64,000 nt of DNA from Corticium candelabrum (taxonomy: Eukaryota; Porifera; Homoscleromorpha; Homosclerophorida; Plakinidae), in contig NC_085086.1 in the NCBI RefSeq assembly GCF_963422355.1, forward strand, positions 4,163,545 through 4,227,544, written 5' to 3'. A program made the translations under genes and the position numbers. Below the pieces are notes generated by a model. The model worked only from the letters and a program-made list of their open reading frames with translations. It was not told the DNA's origin and did no database searches. Shown here in pieces: positions 35,122 through 46,861 of the stretch. Within the stretch, counting starts at the first letter, position 1, and every line of letters starts with the position of its first letter.

Positions 35122-36925
35122 CATCTACTCACAAACTTGTGATGCCTCTTTGCAATATGACCTAGATGACATTAGATCATCTACCTGCAAATCAAGCACA
35201 CAGTACAACTTGGACGACATCTACTCATTTGAGCCTGACTTAGACTACCCGATAACCTCAACACCACTACATCCTAGCAACTTTACTGAGACATCCCTGC
35301 ATGATGAACAACGTGACACCTCTTTCAGTTTCAGCCACAACAGCAGCATGTATTCATCTGATTCAGCTTCTGAACAAGGTGAGGCCTGTGTCAACAACTC
35401 CACCAGTCTTGACAATGACACAAAATTTATCGTCTTCAACAGTTGCATACAGAGCTTACTTCATTATTGTCCATCATGTAGAGCACCCACAGCTAGTTTA
35501 ACACAGTTTTGTACAGGAACACTGCTGACTGTAAACATCAGTTGCCTGAATGGTCACGATGTAAAGTGGACCTCACAACCGCTGATTGCAGGTATGCCTG
35601 CAGGAAACTTGAATGTCGCAGCAGTCATCTTGTTTTCTGGACAAACTTACCAACGACTTTCCCATTTTGCTGACACCTAAAACTCGCATTTATATCAGCG
35701 TCAACATACTATAGAATCCAAGATCAGTATGTGTTTCCTGTCATTGATGAAACATGGAAGAGCCACCAAGAGACACTCTTGCAGCCAAAAGTAGACTCAG
35801 TGAGTACCATAGGAAATGGGAGACGTGATAGGTCCCAGGGTATAGTGCAAAATGTTGTACCTATACTGTGATGGAACAATGCTCTGACAAGATTCTTGAC
35901 TTTCAATTAATCCAAGTCAGTGAGGTAGCCAACTCACCAGCAATGGAGAAGGTTAGCCTGGAACGCTGCTTCCAAAAGCTGTCAACTGCAGAAGTGACTG
36001 TGCAAACGCTGGCAACAGATAGACACTTTCAGATCACAAACTTCATAGAAAATGATCATGCTCACATAAAGCATCAATTTGACGTTTGGCACTTTGCCAA
36101 AGCTGTCACAAAGAGGTTGTCACAAAGAGGTTGTCAGCAAAAGGCAAACAAAAAGATTGCGAACACCTTGTTCCATGGATCCAATCCATATCAAACCATA
36201 TATGGTGGTCTGCACAATCCTGTGATAGAAATTCAGAACTCCTTAAAGAAAAATGGCTGTCTATACTCCATCACATTACAGATGTACATTTATGGACTAC
36301 TGCAAACCTCTTTTTGCAGTGTGATCACCCTCATCTCTCTTCAGATGATAAAGCATCTAAACAATGGCTAACTTCTGGTTCTCCAGCTTATGCTGCTCTG
36401 CAATCAGTCATCTTGGGCACCAGGCTTCTGAAGAATATTGCTAAACTCAGTGATTATTGCCATACTGGTGTCCTACAGGTGTACCATTAAGTGATTACAA
36501 AGTACTGTTCCAAACAACAGCACTTCAGCTACAGAGGAATGGTAGCTCGAACTCAGCTAGCTGCTTTAGACCACAACCATAACACTGGAAGAAATCAAGC
36601 AACAACAGCAACTGGGAAGGACAAAAAAAGGTACAAACTGGTTTTTCCAAAAGCCAAAAAACAATGGGTTGCAAAAACAATTTACGAATCAAAGTCCTAC
36701 AGCTATCTTGATGAAATGATGACCAAAGTCATTGGAGCTAGAGAGAAAAAGCCAAATATCCAAACTAAACATAAAGCACAAACTACATCATGTTCCATTG
36801 CAAGTAATACAGCCCATTGTGAGAGACCAGCTAAGAGAGAGGTTGTAGAAAACTATAAACAAAGGTGTTACTTATACGTAAATATTAAATTTATCCTGGC
36901 TAGTGAGGACCATCCTCATGCTCTA
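35122..36925 (+). pseudogene. DDE-type transposase part of the Kolobok element, broken
   Basis: Coding blocks in order: ASLQYDLDDI (about 35140), CIQSLLHYCPSC, HDVKWTSQPLIAGMPAGNL (about 35570), YVFPVIDETWKSHQETLL (about 35740), a degraded first-Asp region near 35815-35865, DKILDFQLIQVSEVANSPAM (about 35890), LATDRHFQI (second Asp, about 36010), HQFDVWHFAKAV (about 36085), then long helical blocks to about 36770. Frames shift near 35680, 35820-35860 and 36115. The last coincides with a 15-bp tandem duplication containing AAAGAGGTTGTCAC. The order fits THAP-linked transposases. Confidence 0.65.
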
Positions 36926-37203
36926 TGAAGCCTGTATAAAGCCCAGTTTCTTCTCAAAATCGTTGGCGAAAGAGTCCTACAACGCATGCTGAAATGACAT
37001 GTCTGATACCCTTATCCAGCCTCTCGTGCATCCAGCAAGTAAACTGCCTGTACGCAGTTAGTCGCAGCAGCCCGCGTAAGAATTTAAAGGATTAATTATT
37101 TCATAGGCAAGCTAGTCCAAGTTCGTCTAGGTGCTACTCACCTAGAAGTTAGTGGCTCTCTGATGGGATCCCGTCGCCAATCGATCATTAAGACCACAGC
37201 TGT

Positions 37204-37500
37204 TCAAAGAATGTCATTATTGAGACACACAGCAAGGAAGTTCTCATGTTGCATAATACAGGTCAGATCCTGTAGTTCGTCCACTTCTTGGCAGCACAAG
37301 CACTCAGCTACGCTACGCATTACAAAACACCTGCTGCAGCTGCACCAAGCAGTGTTCCCAACTCGATCGTCGTTCTCATCAGAAAGATCTTCACCGGTGA
37401 TCTGTCTGCCATCGTGGCTGTCAATGTCTTCAACTGCGTTGACGTCACGCTCCGTAAGTCCGTACACTGGCTCGAAACTGTAAGGTTGAACACCAGACAT
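37204..37500 (-). pseudogene. P2X7-C-terminal-like cysteine-rich ORF on the opposite strand of the Kolobok element
   Basis: The frame from 37500 (MSGVQPYSFEPVYG) has an acidic stretch and then WCSCSRCFVM...ECLCCQEVDE...CIMQHENFLAVCLNNDIL. The spacing W-C-x-C-x2-C, CLCC, then C..H..F..CL is that of the zinc-binding cytosolic C-terminal domain of P2X7 receptors, known also as a stand-alone domain in invertebrate and transposon-like proteins. A TGA at 37204-37206 comes directly after NDIL, and the frame beyond it still reads like the family (TAVVLMIDRRR). This looks like a nonsense mutation. Confidence 0.6.
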
Positions 37501-37895
37501 AAAAGAACAACGCATATGCGTTCGAATTCGTCCGCAACTGTATCTAACCCAATGGATTTGTGCGTGTGGGTATGTGCCAATGAACCCATCTACCTTGCTT
37601 ACCCGACATGCCCCTTCCTTTCAATGTTTCCCCTGCCGTGAAGATGTTGAGCACAAAACATAAGTCTCTTTGAATCGTCTATTCATGGAAGGGACTCGTA
37701 TCTGACCTCAACTTGAAAATCGTGGGAGTTCTCCTTTAATTAAGGCGCTTGGATAACGAAAGAGCAACCGTTTTAAACCATTTCTATCCATTTGATAGAG
37801 CTTGTTCGGACAGCATGTCCAAACAAAATCACAGTTGATCAGTCAAGTGGCAAATCAGGAAATGTCCAATGTCCGACCGTTATTTCGAGCACTGC

Positions 37896-37899
37896 ACAC

Positions 37900-37972
<73 letters not shown>
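37896..37972. repeat. (CA)n microsatellite
   Basis: About 38 uninterrupted CA units. The apparent Thr-His and Cys-Val frames through it are artefacts. Confidence 0.98.
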
Positions 37973-37975
<3 letters not shown>

Positions 37976-38008
37976 CACCCACACTAACAAACATACATAC
38001 ACACATAA

Positions 38009-38399
38009 TATACCGCATAAGATGAAACATTGGCAGGAATATATTTTGGCGGTTTGCTAAGAAATTGAGGAAGAATATATTGACGGATTTTATTTTAGCG
38101 GTTGGACATCGGTGTTTGAAAGCTGATGTGCGCCTTACCATAAGTGGTCTTGATGTGTTTCTGGTTGGCAGTTGTGTTCACGTGACTCATTTCCCTAACT
38201 TATTGCATGGTCTCCAACTACTGCATAGGCACAACAGACGGCAAGCAAGGATTACCTACCACCTTACTGATCCACGTGCCTGATGACGTCAAAATAATCT
38301 GGAGGCCAAATTAATGGCAGATTTTATATTGGCAGTCACTAAAAATCCGCCAATCCACCAAAATAAATTCCCCACCAATAATTCATCTTATGCAGTATA
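38009..38399. mobile_element. 391-bp MITE with TA-type ends
   Basis: Left end TATACCGCATAAGATGAAAC and right end in reverse complement TATACTGCATAAGATGAATT. The inverted similarity continues through ATTGGCRGG..ATTTATTTTGG, and GGCGGATTTT-type motifs recur inside. TA borders fit a Tc1/mariner-like non-autonomous element. No coding capacity. Confidence 0.75.
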
Positions 38400-41300
38400 C
38401 ATGCAGAATTGCAAGGGTGAGGTGTGGTAGCTATCTGCACATGCATTCACTCGTCTACATAAAGACCCGGATATACTTACAAATATCTCGCTTACTCGCC
38501 GATGTCGCCAGTATCATTTAAATTAATGTAGTCTATCCTAAATTCATTTTGCTATTATTGTATGTCCAAAGTCTAAGTGATAGCCACTCATGTAAGTTAC
38601 ACACAGATTTACTAACAATCTGTAAAAGGTGTCTTGGACTTCAGAATTTCCAGACTGTGAGTGCTCCATGTTCTAAATAATTCCACTGCCAATAGGTAAA
38701 AGACAGTTCTGGCTATAAGAGCATCATGACGATAGTACTTACCGGTAACTATTTCCCCCTAACCCAGCTTCATCAGCCTCTCCCAGGAGAATGAGTTGCT
38801 GTTCACATAAGCATTTGCAAAGCTTAATTGCTATGTCAAAAATGCAGGTTTCTCCTCAATGATGTTAGGATGGTACTTGTCTCTTGGGTGGTGGTCTCGT
38901 CCAGTGGTGAAGCAATGTTGTTCACAATGAACTTGTAGATTGTCAATAGAGGTTCACTTCCTAGAGGCAGTCAGATGCACAACTTGCATACCAGAACGTG
39001 ATCACCAGAAGTGTCAATAACCTGCATAATCACATGAGCATCATATAGCAGATGAAGACCCATCAAAAGACTTTTTGAAAAAAACCTTTTCCCAAAATTT
39101 TGTTTTCAGTTTCAAGAATATTTATCTAGCTGCCGTAAATCTACCATTGACAGCCTCTGGTGGCATTTCGTTTTGTTTGCACTATAGTTGTTTTATACTG
39201 TAGTGGAGGAGCTACAAGCTACAATGAGCCTTGGAGCTAGGCTCGAGGGGCCAGCTGGTCGGGTCCAGCCCATCCTTTCATTCCCCATAAAAGACAAAAG
39301 ACCTGAATGAACAAACCATCTGTTTTCTGTCTGTCTAACTATTTGTCTGTCTTTGACTTAATTAACCATGGTATCAAATTTGACACACAGCAGTTGCATG
39401 ATAATTACTTAATTTCATTAATTAATTAATGTAACTTCAAACTATCTTACATTCGTAGGAAGATTGCTCTAGCAGTGTATGACTTCTCTCCAACTCTGCT
39501 TTTCGTCTGTCACAGTTGCCAAATGTTTCCTTCCGTTTCCTAAGGCTTTCTTCAGTCTTTACACTTCCTGTAGAAGCCATGCATGCAATTAGTAATGACA
39601 GCAAGCCCAAAATTTAACGTCTAGATCACCAATTCAACATTGATTTGGCTGAAGTTGAGTGGGATAGGCCATTTCTTCATGATCATGTTATGTTCAAACC
39701 AGCGTCGCGATCACAGTTCGACGCATGCGCATGCAACTGGGAAAGAGAGGCTCATACATTTAGTATCTACGTGATTCGACGAATTCGAGAAAAGTGAGGT
39801 GAGAGCTCGAGAAGCAGATCGCCTGCGTCGGGCTGAATTCATATTCTAGTAGCAACGGCCGGGCAGAGACGTCAGCTTGCTTGACTCGCTAGACAACTGT
39901 GATGCAGATGATATGAGCCCACATTTCATAGGGCCTGAGAAGAGCAGAAAAATTTCCACTGTGCACACTGACATTTGGCTGGACTGTGCGCATGCGCATC
40001 TTTTATGGTTTGTCTTTCTCTTGTCTGCTTGCTTGCCTGTCAGCTTGCTTACCTGCCTGCTTGCTTGTCTGTCTGTTTTTTTGTCTGCTTGTTTTTTGTC
40101 TGCCTGTTTTTTGTCTGTCTTTTGTCTGTCCGGCCACGTGTCTACACTAGAACTAGTGCAAGCTACATGGGAACGGTATCGAAAGTACACCGTTTACACT
40201 TTTACATTAATTAACCGGTTTCTGTGTAAATGCTACTGTCGTATTTAGATAGCACTATAGTCTAGCGTGCACTAACAGTTAGTGGTCTAGTTTAGGAGGG
40301 GAGCTGTTTGCATTCTAGGGTTGTGATCTTTATATACTTTGAGAATTTTATTTTTTGCCGGCATTGCTTTCAGTCTATTTTAATTATTATATATCTCTTG
40401 TCAATCGTATTCTGAGATATTCTTCTGAACAAAGTTTTGTTTCTAACAGCTCCGCCCAGTAGTTCTTGGATTTTCTCGATTTTCCAAATTAAAAATAGGG
40501 GCTTTCACCTTGTCACCTGACCAAGTAATTTCTCTTGCCATGACTCAGTAGGGCGCCACGCCATGTGTAGGTGCTAATGGTATGGGCTGTTCTTAGTTAC
40601 ATTGTTTCAAGTCACACAAGCCGTTACACTCTAGCTAACGCGCATTTAAAGAGGTATGAAACTGCCTTGAATGCAACGTCTATTTTATTTTAATTAATGC
40701 ATGCTTAGCTAATGACCTGGTGATTTGGTGCATGAAATCAATCAACACATCTCTTGCTAAACACAGTCTTTTCCATGAAAGTGATAGTTTTAGCTAAGCA
40801 TTGATGCCTTTTGAAGACATTTCTTAGCTAGAATGTTTTTAGTGCAAGCAGCTCCTACAAAGAATTGTTCACATTGTATGTTTGATCTAGTCTCTGTTAC
40901 AGCTACTAAGATCCTTGTGACATTACTGTGCTCTTTTTTTGCAGCCAAAGGAAGCGTAGAGTGGAAGCCTATCTATTATTGATAGCACATTTTATGCAGC
41001 ACACCCAGAGACCCTGGTACACAAGGCTATCCCTACTTTTCACACGCAGTGCATGACACACCAATCGTCAAAAGATTTATACAACTTTGTGAAGTTATCT
41101 GCATGTGCTATGTGGTCATCTGTTTGCCAACTTAGAAAAGACAGTCTTTGATTTAGGACAGGCTTTCTGATTTGACAGATATATCTGCTTGTCGTCAAAT
41201 CATGACTTATGTTTCAAAATTGTTGTCATTTTTCAATGCTGTATAATTTGTCAAATGACAACTTGATGACTAACTATTTTTGAGCTCTGGGACTTTCTGG

Positions 41301-41640
41301 CACGTAAGCAAAAGGTGCAAAATAGAAGTGAATTAAGTTTGAATGTCTACATGTAGTTTGGTGTCTTCTAGGTGTTTCTTTCTCAGCTGAGAGAGTGCAT
41401 GCAATTTCCTCATGGAAACATTGGTTTTGGATTTTAGAAGGCAGATTGAGACTCTCTTCTGAACAAACTGTTGCTTTACATTGTCTGTAGGTTTGCATCT
41501 GTCTCTTTGTCTGTCTGAATGTTTGTATGTCTTTTTGCTGCTGTGGATACATGTATTTCTATAATTTGAACTATTACAACTTGATGATAATCTTGTGTGT
41601 GTGTGTGCGTGTGTGCGTGCGTGGTGGTGGTGGTGGTGGT
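38400..41640. other. Non-coding stretch
   Basis: No exon is supportable on either strand. Contains a CTTG/CTGT-rich run at about 40015-40130. Other open frames there are repeat artefacts. 39.2-39.3 kb has a GC-richer patch (GGCTCGAGGGGCCAGCTGG) without further structure. Confidence 0.4.
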
Positions 41641-41960
41641 GGTAGATGGCGAGCTATGGCATAATTTCCTTAAGCAAGAAACTTACACACAATTGCTTCT
41701 CTCGACTCAGGAGTATAAATGAGTACCTGGTCATTGACTGGGGTGGACATGACCGCTGGCTTGGCCCTAACATCATGCAGCAGACGGGTGCGTGTGGGCT
41801 TTGGTGTCCAGTCCCAAAGCTGCGCCGTAGTTAGTGCCCCTAGATGACTCTGGCCAAGCTCCAGGTGGATTGTAGCGCAGGCCCTAAGCCTCCACGTAGC
41901 GCATGGAGGCCCTGTCTCTAGAGGCAGGGGGAGCTATCTCCGCTACTAACCTTAAGGTTG
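41640..41960 (+). mobile_element. SINE-like element with (GT)n-rich 3' end
   Basis: The run TAAGCAAGAAACTTACACAC...CTCTCGACTCAGGAGTATAAATGAGTACCTGGT resembles, from memory, a conserved block in marine-invertebrate SINEs (a CTC..CCCAGGAGTATAAATGGGTACCTGG-type block). It starts after a GGT run, has no coding frame, and about 40 bp later runs into a GT microsatellite. A tRNA-derived head with A and B boxes was not clearly seen, so this is a suggestion. Confidence 0.35.
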
Positions 41961-41992
41961 CACGAATGACGTGGAGGGCTTGATCTTTGTCC

Positions 41993-42125
<133 letters not shown>

Positions 42126-42663
42126 TCCAAATTGAATGTGAGTAATTTACTGTTTTGCCAATTCCAATTTCTTGCCAACTTTTAGAGTTATTTCAGGTAG
42201 CGTACGTAGACTGTTTTATTGAATTATACTAATGTTCACGCTATAGATTTTTTGAAATGATTGAAAAATAATTCCTCACGTTGTAGGATGTTGTCACGAT
42301 GTCGCAACACGTTGGAACTACAAAGCAGTGCAGTACGCGCCCATAGAATCCCATACTAAATCGCTGTGGTTCGTGTTCTGTCAAAGAGCTACATCACTGT
42401 TTATTGGTCGTGTTCTGTTAAAGAGCTGCGAGCTGTTACGCTTGCTCTGCTGTCCTACTGGATAGCAAAGTAGGCCCAGTCACATCTTTGGAGCGGTCAG
42501 TACTCAGAATCGTTGCGATAATATTTTAATTAATGATCTCCTCTTATTCTTATACAGTGTTATGATATAAAATCAGATTCTAAGCTTTCCCATGGCCTTT
42601 TTGGCGTACTTGTATCTAGGCGGGTCTAAGACGACACAATCGTATTCAGACATCTCGGTACTT

Positions 42664-42736
42664 GCGTAGCCAGCCCCTCCCTTTTTCTACCTCTGCCTAG
42701 ATACCGAAAATAGAAAGGGGAGGGGCTGCTACGCGG
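42664..42736. mobile_element. 73-bp miniature of the GTCTCGCGTAGCC family
   Basis: GCGTAGCCAGCCCCTCCCTTTT faces AAAGGGGAGGGGCTGCTACGC across a loop of about 30 bp. The terminal motif is that of the 766-bp fold-back element at 34.35 kb and of fragments near 0.14 and 13.45 kb. Confidence 0.65.
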
Positions 42737-44563
42737 GTACCTGGTGTACCCGTATACATATTGGCTCAAAGGTGTGTTTACCAACGAGGACGAATTTTGC
42801 GTATTCTAATATAGCTGCACTATATAGCTATTTATCGCAAACAAACCCCTCGTAAATAATAAACCTTGCCTACGGCCTGGTAGTTGTTCGAGTAGCTCAC
42901 GGAGGGTTCGTTCTGATACCTAGGCCTAATGACGCAAGTGCAAAGTCTGACAGAAGTGCTCCATAACAATTCGACCTTCATAACAAAAAATGTGTGTGCG
43001 TGCGCGTGCATGTTTCCACACATGCAATCTGCACAAAAATGTGAAATTGTACAAGTAGCGCAACATGACTCCAGACCTTGTATCATAACATTAAACACCA
43101 TAAAGCAATTATCTAACAGTGTCACAAAAATGAAAACATCTTTGAGCTATTTAATTAGTGTATTACAAGTTGCAACTAGGAATGAATTTATTTTTTACGC
43201 TTTTCAACATGTTCTTGTCTGTTTAATGCAGTACAACTTTGGTAATTCAATTTCCCATATCTTGCTGGAAGTTGCGCCTAGGTTAACTGCCATCCGGTAG
43301 TCTTTACCTTCAACCAATTTTGGACATAAACAGCTGGATTTCCCATTCACTTCTTGGCGTACAGATAAAGAAATAGTTTTCCCAGAGTGCAGTTTGTCAG
43401 AAACGCTATTTTTTGCTTTGCATACTTTTGCAAGTTTGACGTCGTATGTTACTTTGCCACCTCTAGTTGACTTTATTGATTTTACACTCACCACAACCAC
43501 TAATGCAGAAACGCCTTTGAGTAAAACAAACTAAAGAAATAGAGAGAAAAAAATTAAACATCTTACTTGCGTCATTCTTTTTAACTGCAACTTTTCGGGA
43601 AGCTTTTGAAAAACACTCGCAACCTTCATAAACGATTATAACATTAAAAGCAACACTACAGTAATGTGGTCGAGTTTACTGACATGTGTTCAAGCATGAG
43701 TCTCGGCTGTAGAAATGATTTTCGTTACCAAAACATCCTCCATATCGAAATTTCGACATTGTTTGGACGAAGAGTCGTAGTACCATCGAACGCTCTTTTC
43801 AACGTTGCATTTCCCGGCATCGAATGGCAGGTTGCAAGTGTCAGCTGTAACACAGAAGCCGTCGATTTATTAGAATTTACAAGAACTCAACTACTAAAAT
43901 GTTGGTAGCACAATACAGGAGAGGTCATAGTCTAGCTGTAAGAGGAGGGTCCATAGATTTGCACCAATTTGTTAGCGGTCCTGCTCATCAGATAACGTAT
44001 TTTAAATGTCTTCTGCAAGCAATATCCCGTGTCATGTCAAGAATGTAGTGTCCCTAAAAAATGAACAGATCAGTTGCATGTCTGTAATGCATTAATTAAC
44101 AGTAACTGTAGTACGGTAAGACTTGTCTCAAGAAAGGCGCATACCACCCGAACCCCTGCCTAATTTTGCTCTGTAGGAACTAAGTTAGTACATCTGCATG
44201 TATGCACTGGAACGCCAGAATATTTTAGTAAAAATTAAAGTAATACATATCAGTTCTGCTAACAATACATATAGCAAGGATTATCAGTAATTTCTATATT
44301 GGCAAATCTCGCGGATATAAATGTTTCAGTCAACGCTAGTCATTATCTAATACTCCGAAATCGAATCTTGCTTGAATATATAATCTTGATTATGCAATAA
44401 AATTGCAATTTTTTGTCAAAGACCATCTAGCCATTGCAAACATTGGTTCGTACAGGACTGATTTCTGCTTTGGAGCAACCTCACATATTGTATTACACTC
44501 ATGCAGGAAGATTTCCTTTACTAGAGAAAGGAATGATGCTAACAATGAGATTGAAAATCTTAC

Positions 44564-45024
44564 TATCAATGCATTTCTGTTGGCAATCCTCCACAGTGTA
44601 AAAGTTGTTTGTTCCTTCAAAGCAGCCGCCGAAAGCGAATCGTTTACACTGTCCAGTACTTGCATTGAACCAGTATCGGTAAGTACGCGGTCTGCACGTG
44701 GCACCATCTGGAGGCGCAGGCTGAGGACCTCGGCAATTTCCACCTACGTCATCAAATATTAGTAAGTTACAAACGCAAAAATTGATTGTACACTACCATA
44801 ATGGCACTTTCCAACTGCTACTACTTTGACATTGTTCTTTCCCTCGTGGCAACTAGACGTCTTCATCACGCATTCGTTTTGGTATGTTTTCCCGTTTGAG
44901 CCACAAACTTCACTGCTGTCTGATGGACATTTAGATACATCCAAACATCGACATTCACCACTTTTCTTGACACTGTTGTATTTGCACTCTTCATATGACT
45001 GGCACTTAATATTTGCGCATGCGT
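44564..45024 (-). CDS. Intact Kazal and Kunitz-1 exons of the paralogue
   Basis: 45024-44797 encodes ACANIKCQSYEEC...CPSDSSEVCGSNGKTYQNEC...GKC (76 residues). 44743-44564 encodes NCRGPQPAPPDGATCRPRTYRYW...FAFGGCFEGTNNFY...CQQKC (60 residues). Both match the plus-strand exons in length and phase with GT-AG borders. P1-like residue Arg is conserved. Confidence 0.75.
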
Positions 45025-45294
45025 CTATGCACAAAGTAACAATATAATTAATAAGTTGATTAAAGCGACATCATTTATTAGTGATTACATAAATACCAGT
45101 ACATTTATTTGCCGTTTGTCTGTCTGTGTGTCTTAGCGACAAAAACATTTACAAATCAATTTACCCGTTTGTTTCAGCTTTAAATATGTGTTTGTTCATA
45201 TGCCCTAATAGGGTGCTATTCAGCAATCCATATTTGTTCTGTAGTGAATCTGCCCTTACGTATTCCAAATTATGTACAACCTAACTTCAAACCA

Positions 45295-46181
45295 CAGACC
45301 TCTCAACTTCAAAACTTCCAAAACCGTGAGACTGTTTGTCACTAAAGGCCACGCGCAAAATTATATTTGGAGTGGGCGTGGTCTACTGTTTTAATTAAGT
45401 TGCTTCTGCGCTGTAAAGATTTAGGTACACCTTGATGTACCATTACTGTAATCGTTTTCGGAGGCTGAACTGCAGCAGATTAAAATAGTAGTACAGCACT
45501 CTGTTTGCCAGAAATTCCATTTGCTATCATTTTGGGTTGCTATCAAAGAACTTGATAACTTGTACTTAGCTGCTCCTCCTGCATACTTCTTGCTTTTCAT
45601 CCGAGGCTTAGTGCGAGGTGGAAAATCCTTGGAGTGAGATTGTGAAGAAGGATCAGTGGCAGGGTGATCAGCCGTAACATCTGGAGACCTGGTCGGACTG
45701 GAGCTTGAGTCAACTTTATCACAGTCTGCAAATTCACTACTGTGATGAGAAAATAATAATTAAATATGCAAGACTCAAAGGCGGGGCCTAACTCACGGGA
45801 TAAGTTTCCATCCCCATGCTCTTCGACGTACTCAAGGTGTCTCGGCTTCTTGGATTTGCTATACACTACATCGTGATCGTCATCCGACATGGCTGACTTA
45901 ACACAATTGACGCACATGTCAAATAGAGCAATTTTCCGTAAGCTTCCGTCTGCGCATTTTGCTTTGGTGCGAAAAAGGGTCTGGACTATGTGTGAAGGCA
46001 GAGCCCGCTGCCGTACGTATGTACTGTGTATATATGGCTTTGTGTAAAGGGGCAAAGCGTTAGATATATAAGGCTCTGTGTAGGGCCAGTGACCGTGAGA
46101 AATGGGGTTTCACCGTGAGACTGTGAGAGATCGTCTCAAACCGCGAGACTCACGTTCAAACAGTGAGAGTTAAGAGGTCTG
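45295..46181. mobile_element. 887-bp TIR element in a paralogue intron, AAACCA duplication
   Basis: Left end CAGACCTCTCAACTTC, right end reversed CAGACCTCTTAACTCTC, flanked by AAACCA on both sides (45289-45294, 46182-46187). GTGAGACT..CACGG motifs recur near both ends. A minus-strand frame at 46055-45597 (CADGSLRKIALFDMCVNCVKS, then an acidic/basic stretch) may be the remains of a coding region but has no recognised domain. CAG-type ends suggest a hAT relative. Confidence 0.7.
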
Positions 46182-46236
46182 AAACCATTTGAGGCTTTCA
46201 GTTGTTTGTGCAGTCCTCAAAAGCAATACATGTACT

Positions 46237-46396
46237 CAGCGACGGATCCAGGAATTTTGAAAAAGGGGGTTCACCGTTAGCAGTTATTTATAGCATTACT
46301 AATTTTCTCTTTTCTAATGAAATTATGAAATTATTAAACCACGCCTATTGTAAAAGGGGGTTTAAACCCCTGAACCTCCCTCTGGATCCGGCCCTG
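46237..46396. mobile_element. 160-bp MITE, hAT-like ends, GTACT duplication
   Basis: Left CAGCGACGGATCCAGG and right reversed CAGGGCCGGATCCAGAGG, with AAAGGGGGTT motifs inside both ends. The direct repeat GTACT lies at 46232-46236 and 46397-46401. It sits only 26 bp downstream of the CCP13-like exon of the minus-strand paralogue. Confidence 0.8.
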
Positions 46397-46861
46397 GTAC
46401 TAAAGCGTGTTTGATACTTACTCTGACAAGTTGGTCTCTCTCCTTCCCATTGTCCGGATGCTTGACATGTTCTTCTTCTATTTCCTTTCAACAAGTACCC
46501 ACTGTTGCAGTCATAGACAACTTTGCTACCATAGTCGTAGCTATTGCTATCTTCTTGTGTTAAAAAGCCATTGTTTGGGTTTTTCAAAACGGGGCATTTT
46601 TTCTCTAGCAGATAAAGCAATTTTAAAGTCTAGTATAGATAATCAAATAATGTATTTTACGAATTGGCACATTTCAACGGTTTGTTTGTCCATTTGTTGT
46701 CATGGTAACGTCTCTCAAAAGCACCTTTCAATCTTTCATAACCTGAGTGACATTTGTAAGTTGAAACGTTTGCGTAGCGATTTCCAGTGTAGGTAAGAAA
46801 GGCATTTGAAAGCGGATCAGCCTTTAATTCAGGACAGATTATCTCTAACAATACAAAAAAC

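Larger units (their letters stand above)
33598..37735. mobile_element. Kolobok-type DNA transposon, 4.14 kb, TTAA target duplication
   Basis: Terminal inverted repeats of about 42 bp with about three mismatches: left AGGAGAACTCCCACAATTTT, right end reversed AGGAGAACTCCCACGATTTT, continuing CAAGTTGRGGTCAGATAC. The flanking tetranucleotide is TTAA on both sides (33594-33597 and 37736-37739). TTAA targets together with a THAP-domain DDE transposase are characteristic of the Kolobok superfamily. Contents: THAP exon, nested 766-bp fold-back insert, transposase relic (+), and a divergent P2X7-C-like ORF (-). Several coding breaks make it non-autonomous now. Confidence 0.85.

Noticed and set aside
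37792..38141. Thr-His/Cys-Val frames around 37.9 kb and 42.0 kb
   Set aside because: Artefacts of (CA)n and (GT)n runs.
39846..40248. 123-codon plus-strand frame rich in Leu, Ser and Cys that looks membrane-like
   Set aside because: Comes from a degenerate CTTGCCTGTCTG repeat; no start context or homologous motif.
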